This document shows, one piece after another, positions 45,293 through 54,027 of a DNA stretch of 64,000 nt (positions within the stretch are counted from its first letter, which is position 1; every line of letters starts with the position of its first letter). The DNA is from Allobosea sp. OK403 (lineage in GTDB: Bacteria; Pseudomonadota; Alphaproteobacteria; Rhizobiales; Beijerinckiaceae). The position numbers and the translations under genes are program-made. Where the stretch lies: contig NZ_FOQV01000011.1 in NCBI RefSeq assembly GCF_900113835.1, positions 62,001 to 126,000 of the forward strand. The letters run 5' to 3'. Under the pieces are notes generated by a model, which did not search any database, was not told the origin of the DNA, and was given only the letters and a program-made list of their open reading frames with translations.

Positions 45293-46210
45293 ATGATCAA
45301 GCTCTCGACGATGGCGGCGATGCTGGCCGCCTGTCTTTCTACGCCTCTTGCCGCATCCTTTGCCACGCCCGTGGCGGCGCATGACCTGACGCCGTTCCAG
45401 GAGGTCGGCAGCGGCCATGTGCTTTACGAAGACGTTTCGCCCGCGGGCAGCGAAACGATTAATATCGAGACCTATGTTCCGCAGGCCTGCGCCAGCAAGC
45501 CATGTCCCCTCGTCATCGCGGTGCACGGCCTCGGGCGTAACGCCGCCAATACGCGCGACTACTGGATCGAGGCGGCCGACCGCCATGGCCTGCTGATTGC
45601 GGCGCCGCATTTCGACAAGGACCGCTTCCCGACCCGGCTGTTCCAGCAAGGCGGCGTCCGCAATGAGCCCGACCGCTCGAAATGGCTCTATGCGGTGATC
45701 GAGCGCTTCTTCGACGCAGGCCTGAAGAGCGGCCGCGTTTCGGGCTCGACCTATGTGCTCTTCGGCCATTCAGCCGGGGCGCAGTTCGTCCACCGCATGG
45801 TGATGCTGATGCCCGATGCGCGCTTCTCGACCGCGATCTCGGCCAATGCCGGCTATTATACCTTGCCTGTCGGCAAGGATGCGGCGGGCGGGTTCAGCTT
45901 TCCCTATTCGCTCGACGGCACGCCGGCGACGGACGCCAATCTCAAGGCCGCCTTCGCCAAGCCGCTGCTGATCATGCTGGGAGACAAGGATATCGACCCC
46001 AACCATCCCCAGTTGAACACGAGCAAGGGCGCGGAGGCGCAGGGCCCCAACCGCTTCACGCGCGGCCAGAACTTCGTCGCGGTCGCCGCAGCCGAGGCGA
46101 AACGGCTTGGCGTCGCGAGCCGCTGGCGCGAGATCACCGTGCCCGGTGTCGCCCATGAACAGAAGAAGATGGCGAGCGCCGCGGCGGCGGCGCTCTTCGG
46201 AGGGAACTAG
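45293..46210 (+). CDS. Secreted alpha/beta hydrolase, PHB-depolymerase/esterase-like
   Basis: A 305-aa protein with a signal peptide of about 29 residues (ending ATPVAA). The fold is that of esterase PHB depolymerase/LpqC-type hydrolases: VIAVHGLGRNAAN, nucleophile motif LFGHSAGAQFVHR (Ser near 159), GDKDIDPNHP for the acid and VPGVAHEQK for the histidine. Extracytoplasmic ester hydrolysis is likely; the substrate is unknown. Confidence 0.82.
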   Translation: MIKLSTMAAMLAACLSTPLAASFATPVAAHDLTPFQEVGSGHVLYEDVSPAGSETINIETYVPQACASKPCPLVIAVHGLGRNAANTRDYWIEAADRHGLLIAAPHFDKDRFPTRLFQQGGVRNEPDRSKWLYAVIERFFDAGLKSGRVSGSTYVLFGHSAGAQFVHRMVMLMPDARFSTAISANAGYYTLPVGKDAAGGFSFPYSLDGTPATDANLKAAFAKPLLIMLGDKDIDPNHPQLNTSKGAEAQGPNRFTRGQNFVAVAAAEAKRLGVASRWREITVPGVAHEQKKMASAAAAALFGGN

Positions 46211-46230
46211 GGGGCAAGACCGTCCGCGCC

Positions 46231-46315
46231 GTCATTGCGAGCGCAGCGAAGCAATCCAGGGGACGTCGAGCTCTGCCGCTCTGGATTGCTTCGTCGCTTC
46301 GCTCCTCGCAATGAC
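46231..46315. repeat. Family A palindromic repeat, copy A9
   Basis: A standard copy between the convergent hydrolase and Lrp-type genes, ending 21 bp from the regulator stop codon. Its right arm carries the CGTCGCTTCGCTCC extension also seen in the xdhA copy. Confidence 0.9.
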
Positions 46316-46335
46316 GGCGTGGTTTGCTGTGGCCC

Positions 46336-46794
46336 CTAAAGCGGCGGCAGGCCGTTGCGCTTCTTGATCACGGCCAGCGCGAAATTGGATTCGACCGACT
46401 GGATGCATTTCAGGCGCGTAACCTTCTGCTTCAGGAAGCGCTCATAGCCCTCGATGCCATCGGTCAGGACGCGCAGGTGGTAGTCCTGGCTGCCGGTCAT
46501 CAGATAGCATTCGGTGACCTCGCTCCAGCTTTCGACCGCCTTCTCGAACTCGGAGATGTTCTCCTGCGTCTGCTGCGACAGGCGCACCGAGACGAAGACG
46601 CTGAAGGGCAGGCCATAGGCTTTTGCATCGACGATCGCGGCATAGCCCTTGACGACGCCGGTCTCCTCCAGCCGCTTCAACCGGCGTAGGCAGGGCGTCG
46701 GCGAAAGCCCGACCTTCTCCGACAGCTCCTGATTGGTGATGCGGCCATCCTCCTGCAGCACGGCGAGGATACGGCGATCGATGGAATCGAGCAT
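46336..46794 (-). CDS. Lrp/AsnC family transcriptional regulator
   Basis: A 152-aa regulator. The N-terminal helix-turn-helix runs over residues 3-50 (LDSIDRRILAVLQEDGRITN, then LSEKVGLSPTPCLRRLKRLE), followed by the RAM ligand-binding domain with the TGSQDYHLRVL motif. It is divergent from the PLP enzyme at 46944, with a 149-bp gap containing an inverted repeat. In Pseudomonas an Lrp-type regulator, MdeR, controls a divergent methionine gamma-lyase gene; the same arrangement suggests local control here. Confidence 0.92.
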   Translation of the reverse strand: MLDSIDRRILAVLQEDGRITNQELSEKVGLSPTPCLRRLKRLEETGVVKGYAAIVDAKAYGLPFSVFVSVRLSQQTQENISEFEKAVESWSEVTECYLMTGSQDYHLRVLTDGIEGYERFLKQKVTRLKCIQSVESNFALAVIKKRNGLPPL

Positions 46795-46812
46795 GGTCTG
46801 CTCCTGTTCGGC

Positions 46813-46859
46813 TCATCATTGGCAGAAAGCTGCACTAAGGGCCTTTACGGCAATGATGA
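46813..46859. promoter_or_regulatory. Inverted repeat in the Lrp/PLP-enzyme divergent promoter region
   Basis: TCATCATTG (46813-46821) and CAATGATGA (46851-46859) are perfect 9-bp inverted repeats, extendable with one mismatch, separated by 29 bp. Such widely spaced arms suit an Lrp-type octamer wrapping DNA. It lies 19 bp upstream of the regulator start and 85 bp upstream of the enzyme start. Confidence 0.5.
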
Positions 46860-46943
46860 TCGGTCATGCAATGCCGTGGCGAAAGGCGTAACCTGACGCT
46901 CACGAGCCATGGGCGAACCGTGCCGCCGCGGAGGACATTATCG

Positions 46944-48227
46944 ATGAGCGAAGACAGCTATCACAAGGACCGGATCGCCAACCGCAAGCTCCATCCGGAG
47001 ACGCTGATGATGGGCTTCGGCTATTCGCCGGCGATGTCGGAAGGCTCGCTCAAGCCGCCGATCTTCCTGACCTCGACCTTCGTTTTCGAGAACGCCCAGC
47101 AGGGCAAGGATTTCTTCGACTTTACCTCCGGCCGGCGCCGGCCCAAGCCCGGCGAAAAGCCCGGCCTGGTCTATTCGCGCTTCAACCACCCCAATATGGA
47201 GATCCTCGAGGATCGCCTGGCGATCTGGGACGAGGCGGAGAAATGCGCCGTCTTCGCCAGCGGCATGGCCGCGATCGCCACGACCTGCTTCGCCTTCCTG
47301 CGCCCCGGCGACACCGTCATCCACTCGCGCCCGCTCTATGGCGGCACCGAGACGCTGCTGAAGAACCAGATGGGCGCCTTCGGCGTCACGCCCTTCGGCT
47401 TCACCGATGGTCTCGACATCGCGCAGATGCGCGAAACCGCCAAGGCCGCGGCCGCCAAGGGCCGCGTCGGCATGATCCTGGTCGAGACGCCGGCGAACCC
47501 GACCAATGGGCTGGTCGATCTCGCCGCCTGCGCCATGATCGCCGACGAGCTGGAGAAGTCCCAGGGGCATCGCCCGCCGGTCGTGGTCGACAACACCATG
47601 CTCGGCCCGAAATACCAGAAGCCCTTGAAGCAGGGCGCCGATCTCTCGCTGCTCTCGCTGACCAAATATGTCGGCGGCCACAGCGATCTCGTCGGCGGCT
47701 CGATCAGCGGCTCGGACGCGCTGGTGCGGCAGGTCAAGAGCTGGCGCGGTTCGCTCGGCACGCAGCTCGACCCGAACTCCTGCTGGATGCTGATGCGCTC
47801 GCTGGAGACGCTCGACATCCGCATGAGCCGCGCCAATGAGAACGCCAAGCTGGTGGCGGAGTATCTCTCCAGCCACCCGAAGGTGGCCAAGGTGCACTAC
47901 CTCGGCGATCTCCGGGATGGCGACCCGCGCAAGGCGGTGTTCGACCGGCAATGCACCGCCGCCGGCTCGACCTTCGCCTTCGATGTCAAGGGCGGCGAGA
48001 AAGAGGCCTTCGCGCTGCTCGACAACCTGCAGATCATGAAGCTCGCGGTCTCGCTCGGCGGCACCGAGACGCTTGTGTCGCATCCCGCCGCGATGACGCA
48101 TTCGGGCGTGGCGAAGGAGTTGCGCGAGGAGATCGGTCTGACCGATGCGCTGATCCGCATCTCGGTCGGCATCGAGAACATCGAGGATTTGATCTCGGAT
48201 CTGGCGCAGGCGCTGGAGGCGGTCTGA
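46944..48227 (+). CDS. Cys/Met metabolism PLP-dependent enzyme (gamma-synthase/gamma-lyase family)
   Basis: A fold-type I PLP enzyme of the cystathionine gamma-synthase family, 427 aa. Schiff-base lysine is Lys243 in LSLTKYVGGHSD; YSRFNHPN and the SLGGTETLVSHPAAMTHS motif are present. Methionine gamma-lyases usually have cysteine in LYGC; here it is LYGG, so a strict gamma-lyase call is not supported. The family also includes cystathionine gamma-synthase and O-acetylhomoserine sulfhydrylase. The ATG at 46944 follows GGAGGAC. The divergent Lrp regulator suggests amino-acid-responsive expression. Confidence 0.88.
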   Translation: MSEDSYHKDRIANRKLHPETLMMGFGYSPAMSEGSLKPPIFLTSTFVFENAQQGKDFFDFTSGRRRPKPGEKPGLVYSRFNHPNMEILEDRLAIWDEAEKCAVFASGMAAIATTCFAFLRPGDTVIHSRPLYGGTETLLKNQMGAFGVTPFGFTDGLDIAQMRETAKAAAAKGRVGMILVETPANPTNGLVDLAACAMIADELEKSQGHRPPVVVDNTMLGPKYQKPLKQGADLSLLSLTKYVGGHSDLVGGSISGSDALVRQVKSWRGSLGTQLDPNSCWMLMRSLETLDIRMSRANENAKLVAEYLSSHPKVAKVHYLGDLRDGDPRKAVFDRQCTAAGSTFAFDVKGGEKEAFALLDNLQIMKLAVSLGGTETLVSHPAAMTHSGVAKELREEIGLTDALIRISVGIENIEDLISDLAQALEAV

Positions 48228-48235
48228 GGCGCGCC

Positions 48236-48388
48236 GTCATTCCGGGGCGACCCATAGGGTCGAGCCCGGAACCCAGAACCGCAGGTTGTGACGAGATAGG
48301 CGCTACCGATGACGAGGCCTGAATCCCAACTCCATCGGTTCTGGGTTCTGGGTTCTGGGTTCCGGGCTCAGGCCTGCCCCGGAATGAC
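48236..48388. repeat. Family B palindromic repeat, copy B8, with a 7-bp tandem expansion
   Basis: GTCATTCCGGGGCGACCC...GCCCCGGAATGAC. The inner right arm contains about three tandem copies of TTCTGGG (48338-48362) where other copies have one, a local slippage expansion. It lies between the PLP enzyme and the SH3b gene. Confidence 0.88.
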
Positions 48389-48412
48389 GGTGGAGGGTCA
48401 AGTCATTGCGTT

Positions 48413-49099
48413 CTAGAACCCGCTGCAGCTGGTTTCCTGAATCGCGCAGATCTGGTTGAGCCAAGCCCGGAAGTGGCCCGGCGGCAGCCCGCTCTGCGCG
48501 GCCGGCGCGATATCGAGCCGCTGCCCCAGGGCGTCGCCGGCGGGCAGGGGACCGAACTCGACCAGGGCCCATTTGCCCTGGCAGCCGATCAGCCGTCCCA
48601 CCGCCCGCAAGCCGTCATTGTCGAGCGTCAGCCCGGCCTCAGTACTGAGAACGATGGCGGCCTTCTCACTTGGCAGGGCCCGGCCGGCCGGGCTTTGCGT
48701 CTTGACGGTCAGCTTCTGGCCGCTGACCCAGCCCCGCCCGCCATACATCGCCCGCCCGCGCGCGCCGGTCAGCTTCGTGTTGTCGCGGGCGTTGCGGATG
48801 CGGAACCAGCCCTTGGCGCTAGCCGTGATCTCGACCTCGACCATGACGGAGAGCCCATCGATCTCCTTGCTGAGCGTCACGGGCGGCAGCCGCCCGACGA
48901 TGCCGAAGCCCGTCCCCGGCCCCGAGCGGACATTGAGGCCAGCGGGATCGGTCTCGGTGACGAAGGCGCCGATCGCACAGGCGGTTTCGCCCGGGGGAGC
49001 CTCGATCGGGCGCTCCTGGGCGCAGGCGGCCGCGACCGACCAGGCCGAGGCGATGATGGCCGCGAGCAGCATCGGAAAGCGCTTTCGGGCCGGCAGCAT
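48413..49099 (-). CDS. Exported protein with bacterial SH3 domain
   Basis: A 228-aa protein with an N-terminal signal peptide (KRFPMLLAAIIASAWSVAAA, cleaved around ACA). An SH3b domain follows near residues 50-125, marked by GLNVRSGPGTGFGIVGRLP and GWFRIRNA with RGWVSGQKL. The C-terminal part (SEKAAIVLSTEAG, and ICAIQETSC) is not recognised. Three ATG codons (49099, 49105, 49120) compete; I chose 49099 for the GAGG 8 bp upstream. It begins just after the L,D-transpeptidase-like gene, so the two are probably co-transcribed and may act on the cell wall. Confidence 0.72.
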   Translation of the reverse strand: MLPARKRFPMLLAAIIASAWSVAAACAQERPIEAPPGETACAIGAFVTETDPAGLNVRSGPGTGFGIVGRLPPVTLSKEIDGLSVMVEVEITASAKGWFRIRNARDNTKLTGARGRAMYGGRGWVSGQKLTVKTQSPAGRALPSEKAAIVLSTEAGLTLDNDGLRAVGRLIGCQGKWALVEFGPLPAGDALGQRLDIAPAAQSGLPPGHFRAWLNQICAIQETSCSGF

Positions 49100-49124
49100 G
49101 GGCATGGCCTCGGCGGGCATGGCC

Positions 49125-50207
49125 TCAGCGCGCCGCGTTGACGAGCACGTAGAACAGCGAAGGCGGCCTTCCGACCGTCGCCAGGAACGCCTTGTAGCGG
49201 TTCGTCGGGATGGTCTGGCAGCCGGCGGACCAGGTGTCGGGCTCGAGCACGCTGTCCTTGCCGCCCTGGTGGATAAACATCGAGGTGCCGGCCTTCCTGG
49301 CGTCGATCCGGTTGGGGTCGGCCGTGGTGAAGCGCCCGTCGCCATCGGTGTCGCGCTCGACGACCTGGGTGATCCTGGTCTGGAAGGCGCGGGCGCCGAC
49401 ATGCCCCCCCGGTTTCTCGTAATAGTGATAGGTGCCCTCGATCAGCCGGCCGAGATCCTTGATCTTGTCGTTGTTGACGTCTTCGCCGTCGGTCTTGCTG
49501 AAATGCACGCCGCCATAGCGCCGGTCCTGCCGGTTGGAGGCGCGTTGCGAATACTGGGCGCCGGGCTCGGTGCAGATCGGGAAGAGCGTCGCCATCCCTG
49601 TCGATCCGATCCTGCGCAGGACGACGAGCCTGTCGTCATAGGAGCCCTCGCCGTGATGCGCGAGCGTGCTGCTTTCATTGCGCAGGGACAAAAGCGAGAC
49701 CATGCCGCCCATGAAGTACATGCACGCCATGGGGCTGGCGAAACGCCGGAACACGGCGGCGTAGGCGTCGAATTCCTGCTTCGGCGTCTGAAAATAGAGC
49801 TTGCCGCCATCGGGCCTGCACAGCCGCACCGCCTCGATCTGCTCCCATAGCACCCGGTTGTTGGGCCTGCGCAGCGCGGCCTTGGCCGCCTTGCCCAGGC
49901 GGGTCTCAGCGGCCCGCCAGACATAGTCTTGCAGCGGCCAGGGTACGGTCTCGACCAGCGCCAGCCAGGCCTCGACATCAAGGCGCGCTTGGCTGGACAA
50001 GGCCTTGTTCAACTGCCGGCCGAAAGCCGCGAAATCGAGCGGTCTTTCCATCAGCCAGTCAGGCGGGCGATGTTCATTGACCACGGGCTGGTCCGCGACG
50101 ACGGGCTGGTTCGAGACGACCGCCAGATGCGCCCGCGCATCGGCACGCGGCGTGATGATCCAGGAGGGCTGATCGCGCCCGCCGATCGTCAGATCAGGCC
50201 ACGGCAT
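49125..50207 (-). CDS. L,D-transpeptidase-like protein with EF-hand-like loop
   Basis: A 360-aa protein. Near the C-terminus, MFIHQGG followed 13 residues later by WSAGCQTIP matches the YkuD-type H...SxGC active site, so peptidoglycan crosslinking or hydrolysis is possible. An EF-hand-like loop DTDGDGRFTTAD lies about 45 residues before it, and another acidic stretch (TDGEDVNNDKIKD) precedes that. No signal peptide is visible at the ATG (50207, with CGGAG 7 bp upstream), which is odd for a wall enzyme. The N-terminal 150 residues are not recognised. Confidence 0.6.
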   Translation of the reverse strand: MPWPDLTIGGRDQPSWIITPRADARAHLAVVSNQPVVADQPVVNEHRPPDWLMERPLDFAAFGRQLNKALSSQARLDVEAWLALVETVPWPLQDYVWRAAETRLGKAAKAALRRPNNRVLWEQIEAVRLCRPDGGKLYFQTPKQEFDAYAAVFRRFASPMACMYFMGGMVSLLSLRNESSTLAHHGEGSYDDRLVVLRRIGSTGMATLFPICTEPGAQYSQRASNRQDRRYGGVHFSKTDGEDVNNDKIKDLGRLIEGTYHYYEKPGGHVGARAFQTRITQVVERDTDGDGRFTTADPNRIDARKAGTSMFIHQGGKDSVLEPDTWSAGCQTIPTNRYKAFLATVGRPPSLFYVLVNAAR

Positions 50208-50349
50208 GCAATCGCTCCGTCATGGCAGGCCCTTGGAGCCAGGCAGCTTCGGTTGGCAACGGGCCGGAGCTAACCATGCGTCATAGGGCTGTGCAAGCGT
50301 GTCGACAGCGGCGTGCCGAGATCATGCTGTTCATGCTCGGAAACATCGC

Positions 50350-50495
50350 GTCATTCCGGGGCGCCCCGTAGGGGCGAGCCCGGAACCCAGAACCGCAGGT
50401 GGTGACGACATGAGCGCTGCTGATGTCGACGCCTGATTGCCAGTTCCGTCGGTTCTGGGTTCCGGGCTCTCCGCTTCGCGTAGCCCCGGAATGAC
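50350..50495. repeat. Family B palindromic repeat, copy B9
   Basis: GTCATTCCGGGGCGCCCC...AGCCCCGGAATGAC with CGGAACCCAGAACCG / CGGTTCTGGGTTCCG arms; the centre resembles B8 (GTGACGA...GCGCT). It fills half of the gap 50208-50516; nothing else is clear there. Confidence 0.9.
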
Positions 50496-50516
50496 GCGGT
50501 GTTTCCGAGCATGGTC

Positions 50517-51254
50517 CTAGAAGCCGACTCGCCCCCAGCCCGGCAGCTTGAGGGCGGGGTGGCGCAGGTCGAGGCCGGCGACGAGGCCGAGCAGGTTGAG
50601 CTCGACGCCTTCGACCCAGCCCAGCGTCACGCCGGCGAGGCCATAAAGCGAGGCCTGCACGCCGGTGCGGCTTGGGGTGAGCCCGGCGAAGAGCCCCTCA
50701 TCGCGCCAATCCTTGCCGATCGCCGTCGGCGGCAGGGCTTGCGCGAGGTCCGGCACCTCGGCCAGCACATGCTGGACGAAGCTGTTCGAGTTCGGGCCGG
50801 GCCAGGCGAGATAGCTGCCCGGCGCGGGATAGGCGTAATCGGCGACGGCGGCGCGGATGCGCGGGATCAGTGCTTGCGCCTGCTCGCCCCGGATTTCGGC
50901 GACCGGTTCGGGAGCGTTGCCGAACCAGCGGCCATCGGCCTCGCGCAGGTTGATGCGCACCGGCGTGCCCCAGCCGACGACGTCGAAGCGGGTGTAGGCG
51001 GCGGCGCCCTTCTCCTTCACCACGATCCAGGAGTGATGCGCGAAGATGCCGCGCCAGCGCCCGACACGGGCGGCGAAGACATGCACCACCGCCTCCGGCT
51101 CGCTCGCGGCAGTAGGCAGGAGCCTCGCGCTCGACCAGTCGGCCCCACGCCAGTCGCTGGCATTGGCCTGCAGAGACCACCATGCGGCATGGGTTGCCAG
51201 CGGCAGCAGGAACAGGATCGCGAAAAACGTGAGGAAGCGGCGCAGGTGATGCAT
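50517..51254 (-). CDS. DUF3750 domain-containing membrane/exported protein
   Basis: A 245-aa protein with an N-terminal hydrophobic segment (LRRFLTFFAILFLLPLA), a membrane anchor or signal. The DUF3750 motifs AHHSWIVVKEKGA, FDVVGWGTPVRINL, DGRWFGNAPE and WPGPNSNSFVQHVL are all present. I chose the ATG at 51254 because the hydrophobic segment follows directly; an ATG 30 bp upstream is the alternative. The asparagine/serine-rich core resembles NlpC-like folds, but no enzyme function is established. Confidence 0.8.
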   Translation of the reverse strand: MHHLRRFLTFFAILFLLPLATHAAWWSLQANASDWRGADWSSARLLPTAASEPEAVVHVFAARVGRWRGIFAHHSWIVVKEKGAAAYTRFDVVGWGTPVRINLREADGRWFGNAPEPVAEIRGEQAQALIPRIRAAVADYAYPAPGSYLAWPGPNSNSFVQHVLAEVPDLAQALPPTAIGKDWRDEGLFAGLTPSRTGVQASLYGLAGVTLGWVEGVELNLLGLVAGLDLRHPALKLPGWGRVGF

Positions 51255-51396
51255 GCGGCAGGATATGTGGCCGCCATGTTGCATCGCAAGGTCGCGGGCG
51301 CGACGACTGCGCGTCGTGCCGCGATCACAATGACTTGAGGCGCGCGAGCAAGCTGCTAGCTTCGCGGCGGTTGCGACAAGGGGGAGTAGGCTTTCG

Positions 51397-52509
51397 ATGA
51401 CGGCGTGTGGTTGGGCGAAGGGAGTTCTCGTGGGCGCGGCGATGGGGCTTGCGCTGCTGGCCGGGCAGGCTGCGCTGGCTCAGAACAAGGAGCTGCGGAT
51501 CTATAACTGGTCCGATTATGTCGATCCCGAAGTGCTCGACGCCTTCAAGAAGGAGACCGGGATCACCGTCGTCTACGACACCTTCGACCAGATGGAGACG
51601 GTCGAGACCAAGCTGCTCGCCGGCAAGACCGGTTATGACCTGATCGTGGTCACGGCCTCTTTCCTGCCGCGCCACATCCCGCTCGGGCTCTATGCGCCGA
51701 TCGACGCCAGCAAGGTTCCCAACCTCAAGAACGCCTGGCCGGAGATCCAAGGGCGGCTCGCCAAATATGATCCCGGCAACACATATGCCGTCGATTATAT
51801 GTGGGGCACCACCGGCATCGGCTACAACGTCGCCAAGATCAAGGAGCGGCTCGGGCCTGACGCCGTGATCGACAGCTGGAAGATCATCTTCGAGCCCGAG
51901 CAGCTCAAGAAGCTCTCCAATTGCGGCGTGCATGTGCTGGATGCCGTCGAGGAGATGTTTCCCGCAGCCCTGCGCTATCTCGGATTGAACCCGGATTCCA
52001 AGGTCGAAGCCGACCTCAACAAGGCCGGCGAATTGCTGCGCAAGATCCGGCCGCACATCCAGAAGTTCCACTCCTCGGAATACATCAACGCCCTCGCCAA
52101 CGGCGATATCTGCCTCGCCGTCGGCTATTCTGGCGACGTGCTGCAGGCCAAGAAGCGGGCCGAGGAGGCCAAGAACAAGGTCGAGATCGCCTATGCCATT
52201 CCGAAGGAGGGCGCGCTGATGTGGTTCGATTCCTTCGTCATCCCCAAGGACGCCGGCAATCCCGAGGCGGCGCTGGCCTTCATCGATTTCGTCAATCGCC
52301 CCGCCATGGCGGCGAAGAACTCCGACTTCATCCAATACGCCAATGGCAACCTCGCCTCGCAGCCTTTGCTCTCGGCCTCGGTGCGCGGCAATCCCGGCAT
52401 CTATCCGTCGGAGGCCGTGATGGCACGGCTCTATACGATCACGCCCTACGACCAGAAGTCGCAAAAGCTGGTCAACCGGCTCTGGACCCGCGTCAAGACG
52501 GGCAAGTGA
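51397..52509 (+). CDS. potF: Polyamine ABC transporter periplasmic binding protein PotF
   Basis: A 370-aa spermidine/putrescine-binding protein with a signal peptide cleaved after ALA (near residue 27). The mature start QNKELRIYNWSDYVDPEVLD is diagnostic; the ligand-site segments DYMWGTTGIGYN, VGYSGDVLQAKK and WFDSFVIPKDA match PotF. A GGGGGAG ribosome binding site precedes the ATG. It is first in potF-potG-potH-potI. Confidence 0.94.
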   Translation: MTACGWAKGVLVGAAMGLALLAGQAALAQNKELRIYNWSDYVDPEVLDAFKKETGITVVYDTFDQMETVETKLLAGKTGYDLIVVTASFLPRHIPLGLYAPIDASKVPNLKNAWPEIQGRLAKYDPGNTYAVDYMWGTTGIGYNVAKIKERLGPDAVIDSWKIIFEPEQLKKLSNCGVHVLDAVEEMFPAALRYLGLNPDSKVEADLNKAGELLRKIRPHIQKFHSSEYINALANGDICLAVGYSGDVLQAKKRAEEAKNKVEIAYAIPKEGALMWFDSFVIPKDAGNPEAALAFIDFVNRPAMAAKNSDFIQYANGNLASQPLLSASVRGNPGIYPSEAVMARLYTITPYDQKSQKLVNRLWTRVKTGK

Positions 52510-52538
52510 GCGGGGCGATGGGGCAGGGGGCGGCTCTC

Positions 52539-53693
52539 ATGCGCAAGGCCTCGCCCGGCAGCGTGCGCCGCGCCTTCCAGCCCTGGAACGACCCGCAGGC
52601 GCGCCCGCTGGTCGAGTTCCGCAATGTCACCAAGCGCTTCGGCGCGGTGACGGCGGTCGATGGCTTGTCGCTCTCGCTCTATCCGCGCGAGTTCTTTGCC
52701 CTGCTCGGCCCCTCCGGCTGCGGCAAGACCACATTGATGCGGATGCTGGCGGGGTTCGAGCGGCCCGATTCCGGCGAGATCCTGCTCGACGGCGTCGACA
52801 TCACCACTGTCCCGCCGCATCTGCGCCCGGTCAACATGATGTTCCAGTCCTATGCGCTGTTCCCGCATCTCAGCGTTGCCGAGAATATCGGCTATGGGCT
52901 GAAGCGTGAGGGCCTGGCCAAGCCCGAGATCGCCCGCCGCGTCACCGAGATGCTGGCGCTGGTGAAGCTCGAAGGGCTCGGCGCGCGCCGGCCCGACCAG
53001 CTCTCCGGCGGGCAACGCCAGCGCGTAGCCCTCGCCCGTTCGCTCGCCAAGCGGCCCAAACTCCTGCTGCTCGATGAGCCCATGGCGGCGCTCGACCGCA
53101 AACTGCGCGAGGCGACGCAGTTCGAATTGATGGATCTGCAGAGCACGCTCGGCACGGCCTTCATGGTCGTCACTCATGATCAGGACGAGGCGATGACGAT
53201 GGCCGACCGCATGGCGGTGATGGACCATGGCCGTCTGGTCCAGATCGGGCCGCCGGATGTGATCTACGAGGCTCCGGTCAATCGCTACGTCGCCGAGTTC
53301 GTCGGCGACATCAATATCCTGGAGGGGCGCGTCTCAGCCGTCGAGGGCGATCTCGTCAGGGTCGAGAGCGCGGTCGCTGGCCTGCTCGAACTGGATGAGG
53401 ATGCGCCCCGCTTTGCGCCGGGCGAGGCGCTGCTCGTCGGCTTGCGGCCGGAGAAGATCGCGCTCAGCCATGACGAACCGGCGCAGGGCCTCAACAAGGT
53501 CAGGGGCGAGATCTGGGACATCGGCTATCTCGGCGACGTCACCATGATCCAGGTCATGGTCGGCGGCGAAGGCGGCACGCTGTTGAAGGTCGCGCTGGCC
53601 AACCGCACAAGGCGGATCGAGCGGCCCTTCGCCTGGGACGATGCGGTCTGGCTGTCCTGGGACGTCGAAGCCGGGCTGGCGCTGGCGCAATGA
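52539..53693 (+). CDS. potG: Polyamine ABC transporter ATPase PotG
   Basis: A 384-aa ATPase. Walker A is GPSGCGKTT, signature LSGGQRQRVALARSL, Walker B LLLLDEPMAAL, with the C-terminal TOBE domain from about residue 280 (VGLRPEKIALS). The N-terminal extension RKASPGSVRRAFQPWNDPQA is typical of PotG. Starts at 52539 (AGGGGG upstream) and 52518 are both possible. The gene lies 29 bp after potF; composite repeat C7 separates it from potH. Confidence 0.94.
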   Translation: MRKASPGSVRRAFQPWNDPQARPLVEFRNVTKRFGAVTAVDGLSLSLYPREFFALLGPSGCGKTTLMRMLAGFERPDSGEILLDGVDITTVPPHLRPVNMMFQSYALFPHLSVAENIGYGLKREGLAKPEIARRVTEMLALVKLEGLGARRPDQLSGGQRQRVALARSLAKRPKLLLLDEPMAALDRKLREATQFELMDLQSTLGTAFMVVTHDQDEAMTMADRMAVMDHGRLVQIGPPDVIYEAPVNRYVAEFVGDINILEGRVSAVEGDLVRVESAVAGLLELDEDAPRFAPGEALLVGLRPEKIALSHDEPAQGLNKVRGEIWDIGYLGDVTMIQVMVGGEGGTLLKVALANRTRRIERPFAWDDAVWLSWDVEAGLALAQ

Positions 53694-53735
53694 GCATTTC
53701 TATGCGTTTTTCGACGCGCAACTTTACCGGCAAGC

Positions 53736-53980
53736 GCGCGGGGAACCCCTCTCCTGTAAGGAGAGGGGCAGGGGTGAGGTGTCGGCCCCTAGACCGGTGG
53801 CGTGACGGTCTTGCCGTCATTGCGAGCTCCGCGAAGCAATCCAGGGGACGTAGAGCGAGACCTTTTGGATTGCTTCGCTGCGCTCGCAATGACGATGGAG
53901 CGGCGGTTGGGACACAGCCAAAGCGTCCAACGGCCGACCCCTCACCCTGCCCTCTCCCTACGGGAGAGGGTTCCCCGCGC
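53736..53980. repeat. Composite repeat C7: family C with family A inside
   Basis: Left arm GCGCGGGGAACCCCTCTCCTG, central copy A10 (53816-53893), right arm CAACGGCCGACCCCTCACCC...TTCCCCGCGC. It is the most complete C-A-C composite in the window and interrupts the potFGHI operon between potG and potH. Confidence 0.92.
53816..53893. repeat. Family A palindromic repeat, copy A10, inside C7
   Basis: A 78-bp GTCATTGCGAG...CTCGCAATGAC copy. The left inner arm reads GAAGCAATCCAGG; the right reads TTGGATTGCTTCG with one change. Confidence 0.9.
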
Positions 53981-54027
53981 GTTCCGCGGCAAGCAGCGCA
54001 TGGGGGCTGTAGAGAGGGGCTGGTGTC

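Noticed and set aside
46944..48227. Confident naming as methionine gamma-lyase
   Set aside because: The family-level fold is clear but the specificity cysteine (LYGC) is glycine here, so only the broader family is supported.
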